In this document: positions 11,785 through 22,743 of the stretch, piece by piece
How positions within the stretch are numbered: position 1 is the stretch's first letter
How the letters are laid out: each line of letters opens with the position of its first letter
Assembly (NCBI GenBank): GCA_027625915.1
Contig: JANTQA010000070.1
Location: forward strand, 6,081,001-6,145,000
Direction of reading: 5' to 3'
From: Anaeramoeba flamelloides
Lineage: Eukaryota > Metamonada > Anaeramoebidae
Length of the DNA stretch: 64,000 bases
Program-made: the position numbers and the translations under genes
The notes under the pieces: generated by a model
Databases searched by the model: none
Told to the model about the DNA's origin: nothing
Seen by the model: the letters and a program-made list of their open reading frames with translations, nothing else

Positions 11785-12931
11785 TTAATATTTTTTGATC
11801 CTTTTCCTTCTCAGATTTGATTTTTTATTTTTATTATATTTTATTGTATTTCTTTTTTTGTATCTAGTATTCGTATTCCTAGTATTTGCTTTTGTATTTG
11901 TAATTGACTTTCCGATGTTATTTCTTTTTCTGTTTGTCGCTGTGTTTATAATTTTGTTTGTTTTTGTATTTGAATTTGATTTCAATGAAGTTGGGTAAAA
12001 TCTGTTGGATTTTCTGAAACTTTGATAATTGTATCTTTGTAAACTATATTTATTGGTCAAAACAAGGCCAAAAATAATCCATTCCAAGAGATCAAGTTTT
12101 TTCACGATTCTGTGTATTTTCTCGGGCAACATTAAATCCCAGCCTATACCCTTTTTATTTCTGGAAACAAACACAAGACTCTGTGCTTGTGCCTATTATA
12201 AATTAATTTTATTTCTCGTTGTGAAAGCGAAACCAAATTCGAAAAACGACGAACAAATAGTTGTGATAGCTGCTTTGACAAAGGTGTGTTGTTTATGAGA
12301 TCTGAAAGATAGGAACCAAGATAATAATAATGCAATTTTAAATCTGAATTTTCATTTGTATCAAACCTGACCAAAATTGGACTTGAATTTTGAAAGTTGT
12401 TTAACGTATTCGGTAGGTATTGGAAAGGAAGGGTTACTTTTATTAGTTGAGCACGAGATAAAAATGTAACGATACAAAGTTCAAGATCAGCCTTTGTGTT
12501 TTTGTGAATCATTAACTCGTTTCTTTCCTAAAATGTCCCACTGCGATTAACGTATTTGCTTTGACGGCACTCGTAGCAATACCAATCACCTTTAGGTTCT
12601 TTTTTCAGGTTTACACACGAAAAATGAAACCATTTTTTTTTACATTTACTATTATCACACTTGACCCAACTTTCATTAACCAGTGACCTTCCACAACACC
12701 ACTCTGTATTTGATCCTTCTTCTTCATCCTGATCATCGTCTTCTTCATTATCTGTTTCTTGTTCTTGTTCTTTTTCTTTTTGTTTTTGTTTTTGTTTTTC
12801 TTTTTCTTTTTTTTTTCCACCTCAAGGGAATCATAGAGAAGGAAACCTAAATATTTAGAATTGTTGGAAAATTCTGTTGATATTAATAATTCTTCAGATA
12901 ACAACTGCTCAATTGACCAATATGTGTTCAT
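11785..12931 (-). CDS. PSF3: GINS complex subunit Psf3, interrupted gene
   Basis: Psf3 is one of four GINS subunits; with Cdc45 and MCM2-7 it forms the replicative CMG helicase. Exon 1 (12931-12821) gives MNTYWSIEQLLSEE...YLGFLLYDSLE, the short N-terminal B-domain-like segment. Exon 2 (from 12527) gives ERNELMIHKNTKADLELCIV..., matching the family segment KNTKLSLPLWL, and continues to LFVRRFSNLVSLS in the helical domain. Splicing 12820-12528 (GTGGAA...TTTTAG, 293 nt) joins these in frame. A second frame change is needed near 12110-12180, before a segment (VKKLDLLEWIIF...) resembling the Psf3 C-terminal helix. Either a tiny intron, for example 29 nt beginning GTATAG, or a sequence error would explain it. 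The C-terminal Asn/Lys/Thr tail is atypical. Identity rests on remembered yeast and human Psf3 and is fairly strong; the exact exon edges are less so. Confidence 0.75.
12528..12821 (-). CDS. PHD-finger open frame inside the Psf3 intron
   Basis: This 97-codon frame has no ATG. It starts with a Lys/Glu/Gln run, passes an acidic stretch (TDNEEDDDQDEEEG) and ends in a PHD finger of the ING type: WVKCDNSKC, WFHFSC, GDWYCYEC. Ligands follow the ING spacing C-x4-C, H-x2-C, C-x2-C, but the first pair is adjacent (CC) rather than CxC. ING PHD fingers bind histone H3 tails methylated on Lys4. The frame closes with TAG whose last two bases are the AG acceptor of the Psf3 intron. The TAG is in frame with Psf3 exon 2, whereas Psf3 exon 1 is offset by one base at an A10 run. 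It could be a retained-intron isoform, a Psf3-PHD fusion read through an assembly error, or an exon of another transcript. Confidence 0.6.
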   Translation of the reverse strand, partial: GGKKKEKEKQKQKQKEKEQEQETDNEEDDDQDEEEGSNTEWCCGRSLVNESWVKCDNSKCKKKWFHFSCVNLKKEPKGDWYCYECRQSKYVNRSGTF

Positions 12932-14058
12932 TATTAATATAAAATGAAAAAGAGTAGAATACAAAAAATGATTTACAAAATTTCGAGAGAAATCAAGAAT
13001 GAATGATTTTTTTTATCCGTCTTTAGTTTTTTTATAGGTAGAACTAAAGTAGATGTTTTTTCACGAACTCAAAGTAATATATTTTTAACTTTTGAACGTT
13101 TTTCAGTTCATAATCCTCTTATTAGAAACCATTCCTTAAAAAAAAGAAAATTGAAAAAAATTCTAAAATTGATTATTCGAGTAAAATAATATAAAAAGTC
13201 ATCATTTTCATATATTATTTTGTTTTTTTTTTAGCTTTGTTTTAATACCAAAACCAAGTCGAAAAATTAATTTGAATATTAAGATGAAAAAAGAATCAAA
13301 AACAGTAAATGAAACTCAATTTTAAAAATGTTTTTATTGAGATGAGTTATTTGATATTATTTATCATTTTGTCAAAAAATAATTATTAATTGGTATTTAT
13401 TCTATTTATCTTAAAACTTTTTAATGTCCAAGAATGTATAAAAAAAAAGATCTAAATATGCTTGGTTGTTTTATTAATAATGATCCACTTAGATAATAAT
13501 TATTGTGTTAAATATTATTATTTTGTAATAATCAAACTAATAGATATATCTTGAGTTTTTATGTTGAATTTCCCGATTTTCTAAAAAAGTGTTTTATGAC
13601 AATTTTTAATTTAATGAATTGTATTGTTTTAGGGGATTTTTTTGTCAAAAAAAAAAAAAAAAGAAAAAAAAGGATTCAAAACTTTTCATTGAATGAAGAA
13701 TTTTCATTTTTTTCAAGTTTTCAATAATTATCGCAATTTTTCGAAATTAAGTATATTTTTGACTTAATTCTTTTCAAAATCATATTTTTAATTTTTAAAG
13801 AACATTTAAATTCATGCTATTTACATATAAGATTACTTTTTTTATCTATAAAAAATATGGTTATAACAATTCATAAAAATGTAGAATTTTGTACTTAAAA
13901 AAAAGTGTGAAAATGGATCAAACTTGTAAAAAACAATTCTTTCTTTTTTTAAATACAATTCCAAGTCAAGTTGGTATGATAATCAAACATATTTTACCAA
14001 AATTTTCAATTTCAAAAAGTGAAAAATTAATTTGAATTTACTGGCTAACTTTTTTGTA
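12932..14058. other. Intergenic DNA upstream of Psf3
   Basis: This is the 5' flank of the minus-strand Psf3 gene, AT-rich with long A and T runs. No gene or repeat is recognised. Confidence 0.5.
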
Positions 14059-14604
14059 TAATTTAAATCCAAATTCAAAATTTTTAACACACCAAAATTC
14101 AATTTGTGAAAAAAAAAACTTATTTAATTAATTCCCAAAGAAATACCAAATTAGAACCATTCGCAAATTGAAATTTTAACACTTTTTTATAAATTACAAT
14201 ACTCACAAAACAATAAATAAATAATTATTAATACTAATAAATCAAGGGTGTGTTAAAAATTTTGGAGAGAGCAAAACAAAAAAATACATTGGTAAATTTG
14301 TTGAAATTCTTTTAGGAATATTGATCGATCAAATGGTCAGATACTACCAATTAATTTTATTTGAGTTCTTCTATTTGGAACAACTTGACTTTAACACAAT
14401 ATCAATTGTTGAAAAAAATTTTGATCGAACGAAACCAGTTACGTAATTCAAAAAATGAAATGAAAATATAAAAACTAAAAGATGAAAAAATGATTTCCAT
14501 ATTTTTCAAAAAACAAAATTATCTGTAATTTGAATGAAATTGTATTGTTGTGATTCTTTGAAACATTTTAGCTGTGTGGAAAATTGTGAATTTTAGTTTA
14601 TATG
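14059..14604 (+). mobile_element. Family A TIR element, copy 4
   Basis: It is nearly full length and colinear with the copies at 645 and 5698: left end CAAATTCAAAATTTTTAACA, internal TATTGATCGATCAAATGG, right end GAATTTTAGTTTATAT. No coding frame is present. Confidence 0.75.
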
Positions 14605-15507
14605 AGTTACTTCATAAATCTACCATAAAAAAAAAAAAACACTCAAAATTAAGACATATTGTTTATCTCTTTGATTACAGTCAATGTCTCTATTATTTAA
14701 ACTGATTAAACCAGACAGCAACAAAATAATTTACATTCAATAACAAAAGACTTGTTTCTTTTCCAATTAATATATAAAGCGAAAATCAAAAATCGATTTT
14801 GAATAAACTTTTCTTATTTTTTTACAAAATACAACTGTATAGCCCCGGGTCAATAGAATAAGAACTTGTCTTATTACTCATTTTAAACAAATTCTAAATG
14901 GAAAATTTCAATAAAAGTTCCAATTATTAACAGCACACAAGTGTAAATATGGGATGTTCTAAAAAATGGAGTTTTTACAAGTTTATAGATAAATAAACAG
15001 TTTGTGCAGTTATCCTAATTTCGGTAATAGTAAAAGAAACATCCGTTTAATTTTTGAGCTTAAATGGACTTTCAATATAAAATTGTTTTGTGAACACTAA
15101 TATTTTGTTTGAAAATTGTGATTATTTTAAAAAAATTGAAAGAAAGGTATTCACCAAATGATTTTTTGATTACAATTATTATTAGTCTATTAAGATAACC
15201 AGATATTATATTCGCTATTACCAAATTTAGAGTAATTACAGGAAACTCTCAATTTATCTCTAAAATTGGAAAAAATCGATTTTGTACAACATTTATATTT
15301 AACTAGTGTGACAGATAATATTAAAAATCCAAAAATGACCATCTGAATTTCTCTCTAATGAAAAAAAGAAATCTTGATAAAGAAAAATTTGAAGGTCAAC
15401 TGAATTTACAAAGTTTCTTAACATTTAAACCAATAAATTTTTTTTCTCTATAATTTGAAAAAATATACAACATAATAAGATTTTAAAAAAGATTCTTCAT
15501 TCATTGG
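14605..15507. other. Intergenic DNA, nothing recognised
   Basis: AT-rich with no coding frame. An ACACAAGTGTAA motif at about 14936 also occurs at about 4483, but no wider repeat could be followed. Confidence 0.45.
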
Positions 15508-16220
15508 GCCAACCTCGATTTTTTTTTCGAAATTCTTAAAAAATATATCCAATCTTGATAAAATTTTATCTTGATTTGAATTATCCCAATATTATTAAAA
15601 TTATAGATCTATCAGTTCTTCAAAATAATAATTAAAGGGGCTTTATATATAAAAATAATCCCATTCACCAATCTCAAAAAATATCGAAATAATTTGTTTT
15701 CTTATATATCTGAAATAATTCAATTTTATATACAAAGTTAATTTCATCTCATTAGAAATTCGTTTTGAGTCTTTTGTTGAACTAAAATTCGATTTTTAAA
15801 TGTATTTATCAAATTGGACACTTTTTAAAAATTCAAAAAGTAATTTTTGAACAATATAAAAAATATCAAGAAACTAAATTTTCCAAAAAAAGAGAACAAT
15901 ATAATTATCTCCAAAACTCAGACTCAACGGCATTTATAACAATACAACTCTTTAACATATTGATTTAATTTTGAAATATTTTGAAGAAGAGAGGAATTAT
16001 TACCGAAAGTCGAAAAACGAAAATTGAAAATCAAGATTAACATTGTTTGACTTAAAAAAATAGTTCCCAATTTTATTGATCAACTCATTAAAGAGAAGAA
16101 ACCCACCCAAGTATTCTTTTCAAAACAAAAATAACAAATTGTTTCCAAATAGAGTTAAATTGAATCAAAAATTTTAATCGTGTAACTTTCATTTTTTTTT
16201 ATTTATCTAGAGATTCAATT
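15508..16220 (+). repeat. eL18 5' flank, also present upstream of the 63.8-kb gene
   Basis: This stretch aligns with 61977-62310 plus 63374-63795, right up to the start codon of each downstream gene. Shared landmarks include TATATCCAAT, TTATCTCCAAAACTCA (TAATCTCCAAAACTCA in the other copy) and TTTTATTGATCAACTCATTA (TTTTACAGATCAACTCATTA). Both copies end in a pyrimidine-rich tract and TAG or CAG about 10 bases before ATG, which could be the acceptor of a 5'-leader intron. It probably contains the eL18 promoter and leader. The copies are diverged, so the duplication is old or under partial constraint. Confidence 0.7.
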
Positions 16221-17097
16221 ATGGGTATCGATATCAAAAATAAACATAAACGAAAAGTAGTTCGAAAAAACACCAAAGGAACTGACAACTATCTTGCTTT
16301 ATTAATTAAACTTTATAGATTCTTAGCAAGAAGAACAAACTCCAAATTCAACAAAAGAATTTTAAAAAGACTTTGCCTTTCCAAAACAAACAGACCACCA
16401 GTCTCAGTTTCCAGAATTGCAAGAAAGATGAAAATGGTAAAAGGAGAAGGAATGATCGTTGTTGTTGTAGGAACTGTTACAAACGATGAAAGATTCTTCA
16501 CAGTACCAAAAATGTCAATTTGTGCTCTTAAATTTACAAAAACTGCTCGTGCAAGAATTACCAAAGCTGGAGGTAAATTTTGAATTCATACAAAAAAAAG
16601 AAAAGAATTTTTTTTCTTTTTTTTTCTTTTGCTTTTTTTTTTTTTCTTTTTTCTTTGTTTCTTATATACACTTGAGACAATTTTTTTTTTTCTTATTATT
16701 TTTGTTTGTTGAACGAATCAAGTTCTAATTTTTTTTTATTAATATTTATTTTCCAAAAATACCAAACACCAATTCTCATTGTCTCACAATAACAACACAA
16801 CCAAAAAAAAAAAAAAAACTTTCAAAACAAAAACTAATAAATAAAAAATACAAAAACAAACAAACAAAATAACAATACAAAAAAGGTGAATGCTTAACCT
16901 TTGATCAATTAGCACTCCTGAGACCAAAAGGATCAAACACCGTTCTCTTAAGAGGAAGAGTTAAATCAAGAGAAGCCGTCAAACACTTTGGTGCAACCGG
17001 TATTCCAGGAAGCCACGCCAAGCCACATGTCAGAAGCAAAGGAAGAAAATTTGAAAAAGCAAGAGGAAGAAGAAAATCAAAAGCCTTTAAAGTCTAA
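16221..17097 (+). CDS. RPL18: 60S ribosomal protein eL18, two exons
   Basis: Exon 1 (16221-16572) begins [17 protein letters not shown] and contains the family blocks [28 protein letters not shown] and ITKAGG. Exon 2 (16886-17097) continues [20 protein letters not shown] and ends [20 protein letters not shown] then KAFKV. The junction uses GTAAAT and AAAAAG and splits a Gly codon in frame. The product has 187 residues, against 188 in human eL18, and aligns along its whole length without gaps of note. It belongs to the large ribosomal subunit. Codon choice is richer in G and C than the neighbouring repeats and the gene has none of the Lys/Glu padding seen elsewhere, both typical of a highly expressed gene. 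Confidence 0.97.
16573..16885 (+). other. 313-nt intron of eL18
   Basis: It begins GTAAAT and ends AAAAAG. It is T-rich in its 5' half and A/C-rich in its 3' half, an asymmetric composition. Nothing else is recognised inside. Confidence 0.9.
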
Positions 17098-18184
17098 AAT
17101 CTTGAATTTTATTCTATTTTTTTTTTTTTTTTAAAAAAATCCGCACACCAAAAAGTGCTTTATTAACACCTCTTCTCCAAAACAAGAAAAATCATTTTTC
17201 TTTTTTTTGTGTTGGTTCAAATTTTGAAAGATAAAACCAAATTTAAATCAAAATTATTTAGAGAACAAACAAGCTAAAATATAAATTTTAAAACAAAAGC
17301 TACTTTTTCCAATTTCTGTTTTTTTTTTAAACAAATCTTATTTTTAACTTACCACCTCACAAATATCCAACAACAAACAAATTCATTTTGAACACTGTTA
17401 TATTTTTAAGAAGAGTATTGACTAAAAGTGTAACGCACTATTCAATGAAAACTCTTAATAAAAACGCTTCAAAAAAATACCAATTTTTGCTTGATCTTGG
17501 AAAAATTAAACCATAATATTCACTTTAAATTGAAACTTTATCATTTACCTGAAAAACAAAAATGAATTGATTAAAACAATATTAACAGCACAGGACAAAA
17601 CTTTTAGACTTTGAAATATAAAAAAAATGAAAAATTTTGATACAGTTTCACTATTTTGAAACAAGTACACAGACCCGAAATCTTGGAAAAACGAATTACT
17701 TCAAAAATTGTTCAAAATATTGCGAATTTTCTTCTTTGAAAGTGTTTTTAAGCCACTTTTTAAAATTACTGTTATTTTCCAATTAATATGTGAAAATTTT
17801 TATTTCAATTTCCAAAATGAATATGAATTATTACTTCTACAACCAAATTAGCAGAGTAAAAATTTTGTCTTAGAGTAAACTCAGGAAGTTTAATTTAATG
17901 TCTAAAAATATCACTTCTCAATGATGTAGTAAAGATCTTTGTATTTAAATCAACTTATAAACTAGAAAAATATTTTGGGATATGAACTTAAAATTTTCAT
18001 TTTTTAATTGGAAAATAATTGTATTTTTATCCCTCACTTTTTTAAAAGGACTTTATTAAAACTTGTAACATAATAAAAACCAAATCCAAAAAGAGTCTCT
18101 GAATGGAAATACTTTTCAAGAAAAATATGTTTAAACCGAATGGTGAACTATTTTTTTTGATATTCGTAAGCTTCAATAATTCGT
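17098..18184. other. Intergenic DNA downstream of eL18
   Basis: AT-rich, without a coding frame. No named repeat is recognised. Confidence 0.5.
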
Positions 18185-18945
18185 TGAGGGATTAGCATCT
18201 ACCAAGGAGAAGCCTAAGATCAAAGTATGTTGTTATTGGGTGCAAATTGCATTAGTGTTACATGGTTCAAATGTCTCTAAAAAATCGATTAGTCAAGTAG
18301 TCCTAATATTTGTTGATCTCATCAATTAATTCAAAATGATCCTTATATTAGTAAAAAACCCCAACAATTTCAGAAAAAAAATCTGCATTTGGCTACAAAT
18401 TTATGGCTGAATTATCAATATTCAGAATAAAAAGTTGCAAAATATCTTTCTTAAATTTGTCTTGAAATGTAGATTAGTTGTTAAAAAATTCAATTTTTTT
18501 AGAAAATTGTATAATAAACCAATAGATATTTTTGATCAATTATTTCTGAAATATTGGAAAAATATTGATGTTGCATATAGCTTTATAAATAAAGAAACTA
18601 AATTAATCAGTATTTGGGTTTTCATGTTGATATTTATTGAGTTATTCTTTGAAATTAAACAAATCATAAAAAAAATAGTTACTTTTTGTATTTCTTAATT
18701 TGAATTACCAAATACAGGATTACTATATTTATCGGTTTCTGTTTTGAGATTTGGAAAAGGAATTAAGAAAAAAAATTTCCAAAATGACAATTTTTAATCG
18801 TAAACATTAGTAAAATGTAATAATTTATTTTTCAATACTATTTATAATATATATTTTTCGAGTTATTTGATTGAGAAAGCACTAATACCATTTACACCCA
18901 ATTAACACACGCTTTGATTATAGAGAAATCTATGATAACTCGAAT
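18185..18945 (+). mobile_element. Family B repeat of unknown class, copy 1
   Basis: It is colinear with 33935-34700 and 48490-49265. Shared landmarks are GATCAAAGTATGTTGTTATT, GTGTTACATGGTT and ATTATAGAGAAATCTATG near the right end. One frame retains similar protein-like stretches in different copies (for example LVLHGSNVSKKSISQ, and a hydrophobic segment with FDQLFLKYWKNID), suggesting descent from a coding element or gene. I cannot name the family. All copies are decayed. Confidence 0.6.
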
Positions 18946-19244
18946 ACACTAAGAAGATGATCTTGCAATTAAATTTGTAATCATTTTTATTTGGGTTTTT
19001 CTTCCATCTTTTTCAAAGTCTTATAGAGAAAAAAGAAAATTATAACAGGTTAACATAATGTTCCGATAAATTATAATTTTGTTTGCTTTGATTCTGAATG
19101 AAAACGTGTTAAATCTTTATAAATAATACATTTCCAATTTTATCGAGTTAAATTCCCCCCGAATAAAATTAAGCTATTTTTACCTCTATTCAAAGAATTT
19201 TTCATACTTTTACTTTTTTATTGTAACTTTTTTTCTTTTTTTAA

Positions 19245-19245
<1 letters not shown>

Positions 19246-19275
<30 letters not shown>
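19246..19275. repeat. (TA)15 microsatellite
   Basis: Perfect TA dinucleotide run just upstream of the diverged family A element. Confidence 0.95.
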
Positions 19276-19279
<4 letters not shown>

Positions 19280-19975
19280 TCTTTCCAAAATTTTGGGCAT
19301 CCCCAAAATCAAAAATAGGCAAAATAAAAACCCAATTTATTATATTTTTCCAAACATAATATAAAATCAAATTTAAGTAACGTAGTGTTAAGGTTTTTAT
19401 AAGTAATCATTAATATTCAAATAGAAGGAAAAAATATAAAACGAAAAAATCAAAATCTGTGTTCAAAATAATGAAATAAGCAGAACAAAATATTATATTG
19501 TTTTATTGTTAAGGGCCAGATGAAACCTCATCTAATCTGTTAAAGAGAGAATTTTGAAGTGACTAAATTTGAAACTTCTAATTCAAAGAGTATCTAATAG
19601 ATAAAGTCATCAGAAGTATTTGGATCTTAATTTAGTTTTCTAAAACAAGAAAGAGAAAAAATTATTTTGGTATTTTTGTTGAAATTTCAGCAGCAATTAT
19701 TGATCGATCAAATGATAAGATATCATCAACCAATTGCATGTGTGTTTTTCTATTTAACCAATCGAACATTATTCTTCTATCAATCATTGAAAAAAAGTTT
19801 TATATCTAAAGAAACAAATTAAGCAACTGGAAAAAAAGTAAATGTATAGACAAAAAATGAAGAAATTAAATATTTTGTTAAATCAAAATTATTTCCAAAT
19901 TGAGTGTAAAATACGGTATTTTTATCCTTTCAACTGTTTAAAATAAGTCCAAAATTTTGTGATTTAGTTGAAATA
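19280..19975 (+). mobile_element. Diverged family A element with the extra internal block
   Basis: It contains TTATTGATCGATCAAATGAT, the 150-bp variant block (GAAGTGACTAAATTTGAAAC) and outer ends with CCAAAATTTTGG near 19285 and GTCCAAAATTTTGTGATTTA near 19945 in inverted arrangement. The left arm differs from copies 1, 2 and 4 and shares the AAAATCAAAAATAGGCAAAA segment with the minus-strand copy at 24320-25445. Confidence 0.5.
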
Positions 19976-20011
19976 TAAGCGTGAGCGCGCGCGTGTATAC
20001 GAGTGTATTTA

Positions 20012-20548
20012 CAGCGGTTCCAAACCTAACATGAAATTTGACAGGCATAGAAATTGACTTTTTAGTGTCTATTATATATATATATATATATATATAATTC
20101 TCTGTTATACGCTCTCATATACATTTTGGGGGTTGAAAGTGGTTTTTTATCAAAATTCTTATTTGTAATACCAGAGAAAAAAATCTTGTCGTTTTTGAAA
20201 TAAATTCAAAAATTCAAAATAAAGCTTCAAAAGATCGAAGATAGAATTTAATAATCAGTTTGAAATGGCCCTTCATTTTGATTTTAAGGTGTTTGGAAAT
20301 TAAATATCAACCTAAAACTACAAAAAAACTGAAAAATTTTCAAAACTATTGATCATTCAGAAGTTTTTAAAGAAAAAAATTCAAATTCCAATATTTTCTA
20401 GAGGAGTAATTTTTTGATCTATTATAAAATTACCTGGTTTGTAATAGGCTATCGCATAAGTATAAAATCCTGTCATAGAAAGCAAAATGTGATATAGAAA
20501 ATGAATTGTCTCTATATCATAGATTACACAGTAGGGTTGGAACTACTG
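20012..20548. mobile_element. Tc1/mariner-type non-autonomous element, family M2 copy 1
   Basis: TA flanks both ends. The left terminus reads CAGCGGTTCCAAACCTAACA; the right terminus, reverse-complemented, reads CAGTAGTTCCAACCCTACTG. CAGT-like ends with a TA target duplication are the Tc1/mariner hallmark. The 537-bp interior holds a (TA)12 run at 20073-20096 and no transposase. A second copy spans 55117-55978. Confidence 0.7.
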
Positions 20549-22743
20549 TAGATAAATAATCATTATGAAAAATTTAAACTTATTCATAATTGTATCTAAA
20601 CAAATATAACTTAAAGGAAACAAACGAAATGGAAACACTCTTTAGATATATTTTGTCAAATTGTCACTTTAGTGAGTTTAATGCAGCTAAGTTGTTATTA
20701 TATACTCGGGAATACGAAAATTACATTTGGAAAACTTGCTAAAAAAAGTCAAAAAAAAAGAAAAATGTGGAAAAATGTTTTCAATTTTGAATTTCTCAAA
20801 AGAAATTTTTTAATCTAATCCCCGTTCAAACACTTTAAACAGATATCATCCATTTTCGCAACTAATCCCAATTTACCGTAAATTTATTTACTTTCTTTCA
20901 GCGTTTTTATTCAAAACAATATATAATATTACAATAGAGTCATAAGCCAGAATTGAACTTTTGTTAGAACACTAATTGATCTAAAAAATAGATAGATTCT
21001 CAACCAAGTCAAGTAAAAATACAATAAAACTCTTTGATCTAATCCTTGATTGAATTAGTTTTTTTTTGTAGTTTTTTCAAAGAATAACTTATTGTTTAAA
21101 GAAGATTATTATTTGAATATGCAAATTTTTACGTTTTACAAAGATAACTAAATTAGTCTCAGCATCATAAACTGTTAAATTGTAATGAATTTTTTATTAC
21201 TAAATTTAGATATTTTGGCATTTAATATGATTTTATGGTAATTATTCTGATTTAATAATATATCGAAATTTGTCATATTATCTCGATTTATTGAATATTG
21301 CCATTAAATCTATTTATCCCAAATGTCTATAATATCTAATAATTTTGAAATTTTATCAAGATTTTTTCAATTTTATTGTGAATTGAAAAAAAAAAACTTA
21401 TCAAATACACTATCAGTTGACCTTTTATTAATTTAAATTATTCGCCTAAACATGTTTCTCAATTCAAAGCACAATTTAATAAAACCAAAAAATGTAGAAA
21501 AATTAACAAAATGTTCATAAAAATGAAAAATTTCAAAAGATATCAACTGATTCATTTTCGGTATACTTTCTTTTCAAAAATAGAGCATAAACAATATTTT
21601 TATTTCAAAGTTACAATATCTTTTGTTATTCAACATTTTTTTTTTTTTTTTTTGAGTAATACGGTGGAGTCAATAAACCTGTGTTTTTTATTTTAACCCA
21701 TTACTAAACTTAACTCATGTAAAAAATATTGACTGACTGTAGAAATAAAAGATCAAATCAATGGGAGGAAAACAATATATAAAAGAGAAATAGGGTTCTT
21801 TAAATAAATTTTTAAAAAGAATTATGAAGATATTGAAAGATTAAAATAAAAATGTTTTGAATTAAAAATGAGCAAAATTTCATTTTGTGAATTTTGATAA
21901 AAAAATCATTTAATCTCTCGGAAATTTTGTAAATATGTCAAAATTTTTGAAACAAAAACATTTAATATTATTGAGCCATTTTCATTAATCAAAGATCTAA
22001 CCTCTAATTTCAATTTAAATCCGAACCAAGAATATATAAGTAATTTCTGGTCTTCCAATAAACAACTCTGAAAAAAAAACACGAGTTAAATTTTAGTAAC
22101 TGGTTAAATGTTGTCAACACTGGATATTTCCATCACTAACTCTCAAAATTAAAATTTTCCAAAATGCTAAAAGTTATCAACAACCTTAAATTTAATAAAT
22201 ATTACACATCAAAAACAGAATGAACAATGTAATACTCAAACATTTTTTTTATGTAAAGTTAGGGGATAATAAAAGTTCAACAAAACTTTTCATGATTTCA
22301 ACTTTCCCTAAATAATACCTTTATTGTCAATGTTATTCTGATCCAGATCATAATACTCTTCAAAGATAAAATTATAGGTGATTTAAAATCAGGGAAAATT
22401 TCAATTGAATTTCCTGTCGAAAAGGTATTTAATTAAAATACATGTTACCCTTAAAGAATTTTTGTTTACTTTTTTGTCAATTTATAAATAAATAACCAAG
22501 AGAGGTGAAATAATGAGCAAGGAAGTTTACCAAAATTAAAGAATGACAATTTTTTGAATTTGAACAGAGAATTGTTATTTTTTATTGTTTCCCTTTTTCT
22601 CTCTTTTCTTTTTTTTCAAAATTTTAAAAAAACACTTGACGATTCCAATTCTGAAATCGCTTTTTCTTCAACAAAACTAGAATCCCGAAAAGCTTTTTTT
22701 AATAACATTTCATAACAAAAAAAACCAAAAAAAAAAATAAAAA
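20549..22743. other. Intergenic DNA upstream of the LRR-PP2C gene
   Basis: 2.2 kb of AT-rich sequence without a convincing coding frame; the 61-codon frame at 21511-21696 is dominated by Phe/Ile/Lys. The final 170 bases are pyrimidine-rich then A-rich, as in other 5' flanks here. No named repeat is recognised. Confidence 0.5.
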
